Assembly (NCBI GenBank): GCA_033032175.1
Contig: CM065309.1
Coordinates: 14,074,001-14,138,000, forward strand
Direction of reading: 5' to 3'
Length of the DNA: 64,000 bases
Source: Saturnia japonica
Lineage: Eukaryota > Arthropoda > Insecta > Lepidoptera > Saturniidae
The translations under genes and the position numbers were made by a program. Shown in pieces: positions 34,129-47,745 of the stretch. The stretch's first letter is position 1, and the number at the start of each line of letters is the position of its first letter. Under the pieces are notes generated by a model, which saw only the letters and a program-made list of their open reading frames with translations, did not search any database and had not been told where the DNA came from.

Positions 34129-35430
34129 CAAGGTGTCCAGAAAGGGTATCGGGTAATTTGTAAGTTCAATGAAACAAAAATTATTTGTATGCAATAAAAA
34201 AGTTTATTGTTTATTATTAGCATATGAATTGGAGAATTATTTGGAAAAGATGATGTTATCCAAATGATGACCGTTACGTTGCTGGCACTCTTCTAAACGG
34301 AAACGAAGATTGGCGATAACACGTTGACACATAGCTATCGATATTGCTGCCATTTCTGACCTGATGTTTTGCTTTAACTGAGTTAGATTCGTCGGATTGT
34401 TTTGATAAACCTTACTTTTAAGGTATCCCCATGCAAAATAGTCAAGCGGGCTAAGGTCGGGGCTTCTGGGAGGCCAGTTGATGTTACCCCTTCGCGAAAT
34501 GACTTTATTAGGGAATAATTCGTTAACAACTTCCATTGAGTCATTTGAGGTATGGCAAGTGGCCCCATCTTGCTGGAACCACGTTCTTGAGTTGAAACCT
34601 GCAAACTCCTGCAACTCTGGGACCAAAAAATTACGCAACATATCGCAATAACGGTCACTATTCACATTAATTGCTCGGCCTCGTTGATCTTCATGAAAAT
34701 AAGGACCAATTATGCCTTTAGCAGACATAGCGGCCCAAACAACGACCTTTGGGCTATGCAGGGGTCGTTCATGCTTTTGTCTCGGATTCTCCACTGCCCA
34801 GTACCGACAATTCTGCTTATTAACATGACCATTCAGGTGAAAATTTGCTTCGTCACTGAACAGTATATTGTTAAAGTTGTTAAATCGCTGCAGCATTTCG
34901 TTCGCAAAATTCAGTCGATTAGCATAGTCCGTATCCTTCAATTTTTGAACCAATTGAATTTTATAGGCTTTTAGATGTAAGTCTTTCTTTAAAATCGAAT
35001 GTAAAGACGATTTTTTGATGTTCAACGCTTGGCTTCGCTTTCGGATGGATAAAGACGGATTTTGACGAATCGACGCCTCAACTTCTTCAATTGTTTCTTC
35101 ATCGCGAACTGAACGAGGACGACCAGAGTTTTGAATTTGAACTGTCGCACCTGTATTCTTGAACATCCTGATCCATTTCCTAATGCTATCGTCACTTGGC
35201 GAAGGCGTGTACGATATTCCACACGATAGAGACGTTGAGCAGTCACTATTGAATCACCATTACGATAATACGCTTGTACGCAAAATGCGCGATGCGTCCC
35301 CGAGTACTGTTCCATCGTGACAAAAACTCCAAAAAATGGCGGACGCCACGAACCCCCCCCGCACCCTTTAGATGCCCCGTTTCGAATATGGCGCGAAAAC
35401 AAATATCCGATACCCTTTCTGGACACTTTG
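34129..35430 (-). mobile_element. Tc1/mariner DD41D element
   Basis: 1,302 bp with inverted ends CAAGGTGTCCAGAAAGGG (left) and its near-exact complement ending GGACACTTTG (right). The arms match for about 24 of 25 bases and are flanked by TA on both sides. One transposase gene lies on the minus strand. It is the best-preserved DNA transposon in the window. Confidence 0.9.
34237..35315 (-). pseudogene. DD41D (rosa-like) transposase, single frameshift
   Basis: The start MEQYSGTHRAFCVQAYYRNG at 35315 is the usual N-terminal helix-turn-helix of this family. The frame breaks once, between about 35215 and 35185; the second frame then runs 309 codons without a stop to 34237. It contains the GRPRSVRDEETIEEVE linker and the catalytic blocks LFSDEANFHL and WFQQDGATCHTS. 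The final motif is NWPPRSPDLSPLDYFAWGYLKSKVY, written here in parts: NWPPRSPD then LSPLDYF. From the Asp of QQDGA to the Asp of PLDYF there are 41 residues, hence DD41D, the spacing of the rosa group. With a single indel, death is recent. Other copies in the genome could be intact. Confidence 0.88.
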
Positions 35431-35569
35431 TATATTATATATATCGCCGAAGTTGGAGCAGGGGAAGCATGAAGAAATTACGTGCGCTCAACCAAAGGCA
35501 TTCTGTAGTCCATCTGAGCAGAGCTGCAGACACAGATAATATAATATTATATAAGTATGGGTTTTAAGT

Positions 35570-37540
35570 AGATGTTAAAGCTACCAAATATTATTTTACG
35601 ATACCACTTTAATAATTTAGTTATTGTGCACTTTCATAATTGTAACGTTTGGAGTTAAGTTTAAAAATTCATTGTTATTTAACAAATATTTCGACACACA
35701 CATTCTATCCAGTGCGTAATTTACGTCGTTTAGCAGACTGGATACACGTTGACCGGCTTGCACAAGACAAGCCCCTAAGCTCTTTACAGCTTACATGCAA
35801 ATTACGACATAGCACACATGCTTCGATTTCAAACGTAACGATACACTGTCAGAATTTGCATCGCGCCTCAATTGCTACGAAATGAAAATTGCACTGGGTT
35901 CATTAATCTGAATGATTTAAATAGATTATAATGATCGCAAACATATTTCAAAATTTTGCTTCACTGAATGTTTGATTTATTCAATTTAGACGTGATGGTA
36001 TCATGTTTGTGTCATCAGGAATGAAAGTCATATAACTAATGTTAAATGTGAAGGTGGACGGATATAGGAGAACATAGATAAAATAACAGGAGGATATAGG
36101 ATATAAGAAGACAGAAGGAGGTAGATGGATTATGTGAGGAATTATATGCGTATAAAAGTTGTGAATATTGAGATGACACTTAATAGAATAGATAGGAAAA
36201 TGGAAACATGTTGTGCCGACTCTACTTAAGTGGGTTATGGGTTAAGAAGAAGAGAAGGTATTATGTAACCATAATAGATATTTCATATTTAAAAAACATG
36301 GGTTTAATTATTTATATTTAAAAGATTATATTATTTATAGTTTATGATATCATTTTATAATAGTAATTAATATATGAACGCAACCTCACATACGATCGTT
36401 TGATTACAAACTAAGCATAACTTTCAACATTACAATAATATGAAGATGGATGAAAGGCAATATTAAAATATTTAATTACACCCATTTTAAAAGCAAATAC
36501 ATGTATTGTTATTAAATAATTCATTGCGCACGTTACAATGAACCTGTATTTAGATTTTGTTACATAATATTCCTAATACCGTAATAAATTTGCAACGAAG
36601 AGATCCGTGGAATGATAAAGTCTCGGAAGGCAGGCTCTTGTAATTTATCTTGTCACCGAATAGCAGCGTCTGCACTGTAGACAAGTAGCTGTAGCATTCC
36701 AAAACCTGATCACTACTCGCTTCGAGTATTTGTTTTATTGACCAGTTTTTATAATCTACACATGGAATAAATGTAATTTATTTTTACGTAACTGTCTAAT
36801 ATCTGGCGCGAGGTTCCCAGAGTAATGGTCTGATGATATTGTGTGGACAAGGTCGATTTGCTTATTAGATACTTAAAACATCAAAAATGATTTCAGTTTG
36901 TATTTACCTTGAAATACCTATTTAAATCGAAGTCAATTTAACAAAAGAGAAGAGTTCATAGTTATAAGTGACTGTTAAAATAAATGTTCAAGTTTTAGAT
37001 AGCAATTGTGTGGTTTGACGTGGGTTAATATGATCATAAGACAATAAAAAATAATAATCTGTTAGAATAGTATGTATATTTATGTACATAGATTAATGAT
37101 TGGTTTCCGCGCCGCTATTGACAAGCTTTATTTCAAATAGTCACTACACATTACGAAATTAAGTTGCCGTATTGGAGCTATTGTTATTTGTAGGATGAGC
37201 GTTAACTAATTGAAGCGCCAATAGAAACTAATAATTGATATATGTGTATGTATTAGTCATTAACTTAAAATGATGTTTATGGCTTTATATATTCTGATTG
37301 AATTAGTATAAGTTGCTTGATGTTTAGATCAATTTGCTTTAGATGTCTTACTAAGATCCTAGTTTTTATTGTGTCGGGGCAAAGTAACTGCATTATGACT
37401 GATAACAATCCAAAAATAACGGTGACCTTCGAGATTATTACCAATCCATCGCTGATCGTCACTGCCATGTTGGCCTACAATGCAAGAGTGGATAACCATG
37501 AGCCTTTTTTATTGTTTATAGGTTTAGTGTTATAACCACA
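35570..37540. other. Intergenic, nothing recognised
   Basis: No gene or known repeat. A 78-codon frame at 35649-35885 has a slightly higher G+C content than its surroundings but no recognisable family. Confidence 0.4.
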
Positions 37541-37750
37541 ATCTCTCCTCATGTTAAGTGACGATGTAGCCCATGATGGTAGTACGCTAAGAATTAATGG
37601 GAAAACAGGCTCTTAAGTGCAGCTGTAAGGACACATCTATAGGTACTTGGTGACAGATTTTCAGCTTGAGGGTGCTTGTTTCATGGTGATATTTTCCTTC
37701 GCCAAAAGTTCAGGCCTGAACCATCATTGCATCAAACGCGACGAACCAAT
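37540..37750 (-). repeat. tRNA-headed SINE, family B (head degraded)
   Basis: Reverse copy. The left end 'gttaagtgacgatgtagccc', then 'cttaagtgcagctgtaagg' and 'ggtgacagattttcagc' match the other copies. The tRNA head is largely lost. Confidence 0.6.
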
Positions 37751-39700
37751 ATAGAGTTACTGTGATAAGATTATCTCTATTTGTGACGTAAAATGAATAT
37801 ATAAGAAACAAGCGAGACTATTAGTGAGTCTTACTGATGTAAGAAGTACTAATATATAACCTCTGGAACCAATATAATTTTTTTAGCATGATATTTTATT
37901 TGGTTAATTACATATATTCTAATTAACGCGGAGGAAGTTGAGGGCGGTTGCTAGTGTAATATAAAGCAATAATTACTCGTTTATTCTAAATTTCGTGGTA
38001 TCGCCAATCACGTCGTGTTCCATTGAACTATAATTAAATAATGCTGACATTTTGCCATTTATCTTTCCTCTGGGATTGGAATGAACAGAAAAGACATATT
38101 TGTACGTGTACATTATATCATAACATATTCTGTGTTTTAACCATTGTAAGGTAACAAATCGATATCTTATACAATGACATTGGGCTGGACGGGAATTTTA
38201 ATTTAAAACCTTTTTGGATAAAACTTTTTTAGAACACACCTGTATTATTTTGTTAGTGGTTAGTAACGATTGTTGTAACTTGTACTCGACACCAAAATTC
38301 CATTTACCTTTTAGGTATACTTAAGTGTACGATTTAGTTCATTCTTTAATTTTATTAGACAGGACCCAACATATTTTGATAATAATTGTCGATACACCTA
38401 AAGAAAATAAATTTTTGTTTGCAAATGTTCCTAAGTAATTATGAGAATTTCGTACTTCCAGTAGTAGTGGTAATAGCTAATTTTTTTTATGTAAAAAATA
38501 ACTCTAGAGGATTAGATTTCTTAACCTTTGATATTTAAGTAACATGAGACATGAGAGATCATTATTATTACTCCATAAAATAAAATTTTGAATTGAAACA
38601 AATTCTGACAAGCGTAACAATATTAGTAACTGTAGTACTTTAAAGGTTCAACGTAAAGTTTCAAAACGGCTATAAGGCTCTATATTTATATTGACCTCAA
38701 AGCTCTCGCAACTCAACGTATTGCGCAACGAAATACAAAACTGAAGAAATCTTCCAGTTCTGTATTTTCGCACTTTATTTAGATAAATACAAGAATATTT
38801 CTCACGAGTAAGGTTTCCTCACGGTAATTTTCTTCACCATCAATTACAAGTGTCTTGAAATTAATCAGATTAGTAAATGTAAGCGAATTCAAAAAAGATT
38901 CGAAGTGGCGTATATTTGGATCGATATTCTGTTGGTGTGAAACGACTTAATTTTATTCTAAATATGACTACCAGTGAATTTGCACACCAAAGCTGGCTAC
39001 CATCTATAGGAGGTGCGTGTACCGTGTGTAAGTACCGACGTATCTCTGCTTGCGATCAATTGAATCACGTTTTCCATATAAATAATTTAGGTTAATATTT
39101 CTAATACGTATGTTATTAGATCACCAATATCAGTGCGTTTGCTATAATACAATTCATGGAATATTGTCCACATTTCCATATGTATTACTTTGGTTCATTA
39201 CAGTTTTACTTTAAAATTAGTGTAGCTATACTATCTATAGTTATAAATTCGAACGTTTAACTACTAGGTATAATAATACATATATCCTATTTTAAGCCTA
39301 GTTTATGCAGATTAATAATGATTAATAAAAGGATATAGGTTATTTGTGTTTTGAGATCGACTCACAAATAGTTTTATTGTAGGTAAAAGTAAACCGTATT
39401 ACTTATATTAGAATTCGATTATGCTCCCCCACCTTGGTTAAAAAATTGTACCTAGGTCCGCTAGGTAGATTCGCTGGTTGGTACAATTATATGTAATATC
39501 TTTAATAATGAAAAAAAAAAAAATTCTTACTAGCTGTGTCTGCGACTCCGTCCGCGTGGAATTTCGTATGTGGCGACGGAGGTGAAGGGGAACGTGGGGG
39601 TGTGACGAACGTGGTCCTGGACACTACTACTTTAGTTTATTTAATTTGCGCAGAGCCCTAATTATGTTTCTAAAATAAAAAAAAGTCGAAGACTCTACTT
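37751..39700. other. Intergenic, mostly nothing recognised
   Basis: No gene seen. 39525-39640 ('actagctgtgtctgcgactc' and 'cgtccgcgtgg') resembles the end of a family C/Helitron-like repeat. Confidence 0.4.
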
Positions 39701-42700
39701 ATAACAAGCAGTGGCGTAGCTAACGGGGGCGGCGGGAGCGGCCAGCCCCGGGTGTCACCCGTTTAGGGGTGACACCCGAGCCCGACTATGCTCATCAGTT
39801 GTAGTTCTTTCTACCTATAAAAAATCGTAAATCTATGGCAGAGAGCATAACCGCCACTAATAAAATTATCTACGTAACTATGATATCGTACCACGAGCAT
39901 AATAAATTGATATTTAGAAAAATAAACAATGTGCACACTGTCAATCGATCTGGGATTCCCCCAAAATTTAATACCTCGTTCGCGAATAACAAACCTTAGT
40001 CAGGGGAATCCCTCGTTATAGCGCTCGTCACTTGTATTGTGGATTGGGCCATTTCTTTTGTTTCCGACCGCACTCATATCAATATTCTCTTTTGTGAACG
40101 TGTGAACATCTAGTGCAAAGTGTTTGTTAATTATTAGATATTATAAACAACATTTTTTGTATAAAAACCGATTTAATATAGTCGATTCTTGAAGAAAATA
40201 AACAAGGTAAGTGAAGTATTTTTGTTATTACAGGTAATACTTACATTTTTAATTCATTTAGTATCTGATAGCAGTATCTCAGATTATTTTGAAAAACCCT
40301 TCAATTATTTTATTCTCTTTTAATTACTGTGTATTTTAAAATTATATTATTGAGCCATCCTAAATGATAAATAGGTACGTACCTACGGAAGGTATTTTAG
40401 ACGGATTGCAGTAATATGTTTTTGTTTAGCATGGGCAAGTATTACTATCTACTAAAGGTATTTATTTATGAAAATAGGTTTTAAAGGCTTTGCGGGCGTA
40501 AAAAGATTTTATTTATATTTCTACAAGTTTTACGATATTACTTTAGGTAATAATGTTTAATTGTAAATAATATACTTATTTATTATTTAGTTACTTATTA
40601 TTTTCCGATCTAATAGCAATGGGATTTGTTTACAAAAACGGAATATATTAAGTTTAGATTTTTGATTGAAAGTAATCATAATCATATCATACAACTTCGC
40701 GTACGTTGATTTGGCTCCGAGATGAGTAGCTCGAGCACTCGTGGCACGGATATCACAATCAACGGTGGAGTATTTAACTAGTATTTTTCTAATAATACTT
40801 AAATACATATTTACACCTAGACGCAGGATTGTTAATTTATATAAAAATATATTTCGCAAAGCTAGTTACTTAACGTGTAGGTGTTTATTTACTGTTATAA
40901 TTAGTTTATAAAATCAACGTATCACTTACTAACTAAAAATATTTTTTAGAATACCCAGAACGAAATATGCCTCGGGGAATTCATACTTCGAAAAGAGAAA
41001 GCGGGTTTCAACAGAGAAAAGCCAAAAAGGCTAAAATTGATGAAATTCAGAGCATGTCCGGTTCTCTTTTCAAATATGTCACAAAAGCAGATAGCGGCCA
41101 AAGTTCAAGTATAGTACCCGAGTCTCCTGCTGACGAAAGTTACGATTCACATCTTGGAGACTCACATTCAGATAGCAACATCGACAATACAGAATCAATG
41201 AAGGCGACCTAGGACCTTGACGGAATCAAAATAAATAATGAAAATGACATTAGCTTCGAAGAATCAGTTCAACACTTGAGAGATGTTTCACATTGGAGTT
41301 TACCGGTACCGGATAATGTTTGCATTGACATAATAAAAAAGGGCAGTGAACATTTCCAGAACAAAGAAGGACCGTTTCCTACTGTATCTTGTCATGGTTC
41401 AAAGATTAAAGGCGATTCTCGTCATCTTTCACAGGAATGATTTTATAAACAGATGCCTAGTGGTGAAAAAATTCTACGATCAAGGATGGTGTTTTCTCCT
41501 ATATCAAATAACTTGTAGGTACTGTTTTTGCTGTCGTTTATTTGCTGTCAGTAACATACAAACAACATTTATAACTGGATTTCAGAAGTGGTGGAAACTA
41601 AATCCTAAAGTATTGGACCATGAAACTTCATGTGAACATTTAGAAAATTTCGAAAAGTGGAAAATTTTGGAAATGAGATTAAAATCTCACACCACAATAG
41701 ATGATGCAACCTTGCAATTAATGAATATGGAAAAACAGAAGTGGAAAAATCTTTTATCTAGATTATTAGATATAACATTGTTTTTGGCTAAACAAAACCT
41801 AGCATTTCGTGGACATGATGAGACCCAAGGGTCTTCTAATAAAGGTAATGTCTTCGAACTAGTTAAACTGCTGTCAAAGTATGATGCAGTACTCAAAGAA
41901 TATATACTATATTTGGAGCAGGAAAAATCACCTAAAGTAACATATTTATCGCCAGAAATACAAAATGAGTTCATAAATGTTTTAGCTAATTATGTAAAAT
42001 GTCAGCTTGTCAACGAAATTAAATCGGCCAAATATTTCGGAATCATGTTTGATAGCACACCTGACGTTTCACTTGTCGATCAAATGTCTGAAGTGATTCG
42101 TTATGTAAAAATTAATAATAGAAAAGTAGAAGTCAAAGAAGTATTCTTAGGATTCTTTCCTTTACATGGAAAAAAGCAGCTGATTTAAGCGCTGAAATAC
42201 CTTGCCAAGCCAACTTTTCAACAAGCCGTTGGGTAGTGCTCCTCAATCAAGGAAAGCATCTGTTAAAAGACTTTCGACAACGCGCTGGAGTGCTCATTAT
42301 GGTGCAGTAAAAGTATTGGCTGAAAATTTTGATGGCATAATATCTGCAATTGAGGAACTATGTGACCAAGACGTAAATTTAGAAACTAGAGGTGCTGCAC
42401 AAAATCTTATGCCTGCTGTGTGCAATTTCTCATTTCTTTGTTTTCTTTTCTTTTGGAATGATGTGCTAAGGGAAGTGAACAATGCTCAGATTGCATTACA
42501 AAGTAAAGATTTATGTGTTGATGAAATAATTATAAAACGAGAAGCACTTCGTCTATTCATTGGAGAGAAACGGTTGCATCTAGCAGAAGAGGCAATAGAT
42601 TTTGCTGTACAAAAATCGGGAAAATACAACATTTCGATGGAACGACGAATTCGTCGCAAGAAACGCATGCCCGGTGAGTTAGCATCGTCCACCGATGCTG

Positions 42701-43425
42701 GACTTACACTTAGAGCGGAACTTCAAAAGGACATGTTAGAATATCTTAACAGATTCAACATTGAACTCGAAACAAGAGTAAAGTCCATTAAAGACGTAGC
42801 TTCATTGTTTGAGGTTGTGCAGTCAAAGACCTTGATTTCGGCAAACACTTGAACAGTTAAAATTTGTTATATCAAAATTTACTAACCTTTACGATGAAGT
42901 ATCAGAAACAGAACTCCTTTTAGAAATACCAAGATTGAGAAGACATTTAAAAGCGGCTAATATTACTGTCTCTAATTGGGTGACACTGGACTTTTTGAAA
43001 TTTATTGTGGAAGGGGATTTTACAGAATCTCTTCCGAATCTGACGGTCGCACTAAAGTTATTTATAACAATATGTGCATCAGTTGCTTCATGTGAGAGAA
43101 GTTTCAGCAAATTAAAATTAATTAAAAATTACTTGCGGTCTACAATGACTGAAACCAGATTAAACAATCTTGGTATTTTAACAATAGAACATGAAGCAAC
43201 ACAAAATATAAATTTTGAAGACGTGATTTCGGAGTTCGCTAGTGTCAAAGCTAGAACGAAGAAATTTTAATTTTTAACAAAGTAATTTGTTTCACATAAT
43301 ATTCCAATATTTGTAATAGGTACTCGTATTTTAATAAAACGTAAATATTATAACTTTAATTTAATGATTATAACTTTTTTTATTTTAACAGTTTCGATTG
43401 AGTTTACTACGCCACTGATAACAAG
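39701..43425 (+). mobile_element. hAT transposon with 8-bp target duplication
   Basis: The element spans 39709-43417 (3,709 bp). Ends are CAGTGGCGTAG (left) and CTACGCCACTG (right), the classic hAT-type terminus. The target ATAACAAG is duplicated exactly at 39701-39708 and 43418-43425. Just inside the left end is a GC-rich palindrome, GGGTGTCACCC (39765-39775) facing GGGGTGACACCC (39781-39792). A transposase remnant is on the plus strand. The perfect duplication shows that the insertion itself is not very old. Confidence 0.92.
40967..43270 (+). pseudogene. hAT transposase (ZMYM1-like) pseudogene
   Basis: The frame starts MPRGIHTSKRESGFQQRKAK with an acidic/Ser-rich N-terminus, followed by a TTF-type zinc-finger region (GPFPTVSCHGSK ... 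CFCCRLFAV). The RNase H-like core follows, with SAKYFGIMFDSTPDVS as the first acidic block. The C-terminal hAT dimerisation region comes last (LKLFITICASVASCERSFSK, LKLIKNYLRSTM). Lesions are a TAG at 41210, a TGA at 41438, a frameshift near 41515, a deletion and frameshift near 42190-42230 that removes the central part with the CxxH-type region, and another shift near 42850. The related proteins are annotated as zinc finger MYM-type protein 1-like or DUF4371 in insects. It is non-functional as it stands. Confidence 0.85.
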
Positions 43426-45517
43426 AACTATCTGACAGTGAAAGTCTCCTCATAATAGGTTCAACCGTTTTAAAGATTAGCTGGAACAAACAGACAGACG
43501 GAAAACAATTAATAAAAAAAAAAGTTATTATAATTACCGTATATACTTTTATATTATAAATTTAGTAAAAGTTGTTATTTTGACATCACAAACAGAAACA
43601 TCAATTTTATTATTTGTATATAATATAGAAGAGTGTTCTATTATTTATCTATGCTTCTATTTTCATACAATATAGTATATACGATTGTAAGAAATATCTC
43701 TTGAATTATTGATTTCATTTTAAAATCACTTTCATAAATAAAAAGCTACATTATTCCTGAGTGATATAGCTTATTTATTATTCTTATTAAACTCTAAATT
43801 CGTTAAACGTGAACGATGTCGCATGTGGTTGCTAGTAAATAAATATATGAAAATCTTTTTAGTAATAAATATTCATCTTCTGTTAGTTTGTATGCTTGGA
43901 CTATATACATTTTTACCAGAGTTTGAGCACTTTCTGAGTGTTTAGGCACGTCCTCGAAAGGACATTTTCTAGGTAAAGGTGAGAGAAAAATTGTCGTAGA
44001 AAGTCGGAGAGTGTCCCTGACATTTCTCTATCAGTCTAAGCAGTGATGTAAAAAGGGTCCTAAATGTTGAAATCGGAGCAATAAAAACTGATCATTAACT
44101 GCTATTATTGTATGGTAAAAATCAAGTCCAGTTTTGTCAATAATAATTTATTGCAAAACTAATTTAATTGTCAAATTTCATATAACAAAATGCCCAGCAG
44201 TTTACGTTTGATATCACCAGAATCTTGTGGTATCTGAACAAGTAAATTGACGTATCTCAGACTGATCTTGATAAGTAATCAGGTCCAAGTTTGCAGTTTA
44301 TGGGTTAGATTATATAATAGTCATAATTAAATCTAATTCAAGTAAAACATGTTACTCGTTCGATGTTTTTATTCATGTTCAATAAATAAATACAAATTAC
44401 ATAAACAATGGGTTTTTCTTAAAATCACAGTTATAGGTTGGGATATTCTCTACGTATATTTATATCTATGTTTAAATCTTACACATTAAAAAAATAATAA
44501 TAATGAAATAATATTATAATATACAATACAATATATATTACAATACACGCTTTGTAGTAAGAATAAAAAATGTGCGGTCGGTGAACCCGTCCAGAAATGA
44601 AGTTACAATAAAAAAAATCATTTTGAATAAGACTGTGATTTCTGTGCCGCCATTATTATTCAAGAAAGAATTCAAATTTACCTACTTAATGGCTTTTAAG
44701 ATACTGATTTAACAATTTCGGCAAACTATAAAAAGTTTCCGTAGCTAAGTTGATAGAGACAAGCGTTGTTCATTCTGGCGTTATCAGTTCAAGACTGTAT
44801 TTTCGTTATTGTCGAGTATTTTTTAATTATATTTTCTGCTGTTATAACGATTTTTCCTAACGTGACGATTACTAGAAGTCAACTCCTATCGCAAGCCCCG
44901 TTTTAATTATTTTGAATACTTAATAATAAATGACTACTCTACATGCCATTTACATAATATATTTATTTCTTAGATAAAGATGATTTGCTAATCTTCTATA
45001 AAAATTGCTATCACCTTTTAATCATTTATACCATTCTACAATTTAGTTTTATATGCGTAAAACATAAATTGAGCGAATGACGTATTATATTATTCCTATG
45101 ATCTTTGATATTGCTCAATTCAATGCCATACAAAAAGAACTGACAAGCAAAGGTTTCAAATGTCACACGTGCGACATTGTAATGTTCGCTACTGTTTTTA
45201 TATATTTACACGTACATGACACTATAAGTTTATTTCGTGGGTTTGATTCGCTGTTGTGACGGTAAAATTGTATTAAAGTATATTTTGAACAAGGATTATA
45301 TTTTTAATTATATCTTGATACAATTAATCACCTATCATATTTTTAATTTCATCCCAATAAATTACACATTACACTACAGGTATGCAATCGGAACAATATT
45401 TGATTACTTTGACTCAATTTATTTTTTCGATAATTTTTTCTAAGCAAATCATCTATATCCATTCAAATAAAATGTATGATATTTACCAAAAAATATTCTT
45501 TGTAAAATACATATTAC

Positions 45518-45780
45518 AACTAGCTGTGCCCCGCAATTTTATCGGTCTTGAATTTGATGTATTTATTTTATGAAATTTATTCTTACTTCTCTTACTTGCC
45601 TAACGCTTGCCAAAATTGCTTGACGTTCATGGTTACTGCCCCCCGCGAAATAGCTTGACGTTATATAGTCTATGACCTTCCTCAATAAATAAGCTAAAAA
45701 ATGCAAAAGTAGCTTTTTAAATCTAACTAGTAGTTCCAGAGCTTAGCGTGTTTAAATAAACAATCTCTTGAAATTTATAA
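45518..45780 (-). repeat. CTAGT-type repeat fragment, family C
   Basis: It begins 'actagctgtgccccgc', the end typical of these repeats, then 'cttacttgcctaacgcttgcc', 'tgacgttcatggttactg', 'caataaataagct' and 'ctaactagtagttccaga'. Confidence 0.5.
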
Positions 45781-45824
45781 TGCTACTAGCGACCCGCTCC
45801 AGCTTCGTACGGGTAGAATTTACA

Positions 45825-45985
45825 AAGTGGTGTTTTATTGGGTTTTTCTATGAAATTCTCAGTAGCAGCGCGGAGTTTGGCTTTGTGCCCGATTAATAGC
45901 AATAGGCTCGGCCCCCATTACATGGGCCACGAAAACATACCCGGCGAACTGTGGGTGTATATTAGTACAGCTCTGTCTTAAAAGC
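45825..45985 (-). repeat. tRNA-like SINE copy, family D
   Basis: Reverse complement of 6985-7215. It contains 'gggtttttctatgaaattct', 'cagtagcagcgcggag', 'cattacatgggcc' and 'gaactgtgggtgtat'. Confidence 0.6.
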
Positions 45986-47439
45986 CGTACAGCCTTATAT
46001 TTTAATAGTCACTACGCACAACGATGTCACGTTACCGAATTCTAAGAGTTATTTTTCGTACATATCACGGCATCTAGTTGTATAAAACCAATTATTAAGC
46101 TATTACTATATTATAGATAGTACAAGTAACTAAATACATGATTTAAAAAGGTTTTAAATAAACAAAGCAGCCAAATAAATTGAAAAAAAAAAAATGTCAC
46201 AGCAAGACATTACGTTTATTAATATTTAACAAGAAAGCAAGTGTTTATTCAATGGAACTTTACGATGTAAAAGAAGATTAGGGCAGGTGATGTGGCTTGA
46301 TCTCGTATTATGATCGATTATCTACATCCATTCACGACTTGAACTAGAAACGTCTTGTCTGAACAACGTTACGTAGGTATTTGTTATCAAAGCATGTCAG
46401 TTCAGTTTTTAGATTAATATGAACGATAATAAACATTATGCGGGTATTGAAAACGACATATGATTATAATGAGTATTCAGTGTGGTTTTATGAAGTTTTT
46501 GTTATTACATCACTTAGTGAACACGTGACCCATATTTGAAATCACCCACGCATCATATGGGTAACATGTATATAAATATGACATTGGCCTGAAAGTGATG
46601 ACAAGCTAAGGTCATGTGTTCACTAGTTTTGTATTACCATTCAAAATTTTGTTAGATCTCTTAAATATGTTATACCTTATTCCATCTTCTTGACTTCCAT
46701 ATCAAAGAAGTGGTTGGTTTGTGAAACAACAATTATATAGTAGCATTCATCTGAATAGCAACAAAAGTTAATGAATAATGAAGCTGAGAATATCTTTCAG
46801 CCAACATGTTGTATTTATATTCTAGGATATGTAGTGTGCATAAATTTTCGTATTGATAACCGAGTGAATAAACTTTTATTTCGGAGTTTTTATATAGAAT
46901 ATATTTCAATTTTTTTTTTATAAAATAATATTTATGGTCACATAGCTATGGAAGATTTAGTAGTATAGAATGTTTAAATATAACTTGACTTTAATATTAC
47001 ATCTAGTATATAGATAAGATTACACAAGTGTATAATTGGTCTGGTTTCGAACTAGGAACTGTTGTACGACAACCAGCTATCTATTATATCAATACTAGTA
47101 TCAATAGGCATGTTTATAATTGCAAAATATCAAGTGAACCAAATTACACTAGGAGACCAATATATTGGAACGTGATCTGAATGTTAATATTTTCCGTAGC
47201 TTAGAAGTTCAATTTATGAATTAATTTTTATGAGCTTAATTGTCTATAATTTATACCAAGTATTATTTTACTATAGAATGAAGAAGGAAGTAATTTGTAA
47301 AAAGTAAGTAATGATAATTTCTTTTCTGTAGAATCATAACAAAAAATAAAGTTTACTTCTTTATGTTTTTCAATTAAATTGTGAGGAAATTGAAAACCAT
47401 TCACGACGTAATTGCCCAAGATTTCCTTCGAGCAGGCTA

Positions 47440-47745
47440 AGATAAAGGTTGTTGTAGTTGAGTAGTTTAGAATGATGGAATATAGATTCGATGTCCGCAG
47501 GTTCGTGCCCAGGCGTATATTAACGATTTTTTTTGAATTCATTTCGAATTAGTAAATGCTAATTTGAATTAGTAACACTGTCAGCTAACAGTGAAGAAAA
47601 ACATTGTGAAGAAACCTAAATTCTTTAGAAATGTTACTTTATTATGTGAGAAAAATAAAGAACTGTGGAATCCGTATACGTTGTGGACTAGTGTGTTGAT
47701 TAAGTCTGTAGTTTTCCGTTTACAGAACATTGTTAAGATATTTAC
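47440..47745 (+). repeat. Lepidopteran tRNA-headed SINE
   Basis: The head has an A-box-like 'tagttgagtagttt' and a B-box 'aggttcgtgcccagg'. The body has 'gtcagctaacagtgaag', 'aacattgtgaagaaacct' and 'gaatccgtatacgttgtggac', matching from memory the common moth SINE body ('aacatcgtgatgaaacctgc', 'cgcattggtt'). The two reading frames across it are incidental. Confidence 0.6.

Larger units (their letters stand above)
33945..35560. repeat. Family C repeat split by a DD41D element
   Basis: 33945-34126 ('ctacggcttgccag', 'cattcatggttactactc', 'caataaatatg') and 35433-35560 ('cattctgtagtccatctgagc') match the left and right portions of the longer copy at 50733-51576. The transposon at 34129-35430 sits between them, so it inserted into an existing family C copy. 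Confidence 0.5.
43426..47440. other. Intergenic with repeat fragments
   Basis: No gene recognised. It includes a family C fragment (45518-45780) and a family D SINE in reverse (45825-45985). The rest is AT-rich. Confidence 0.45.
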
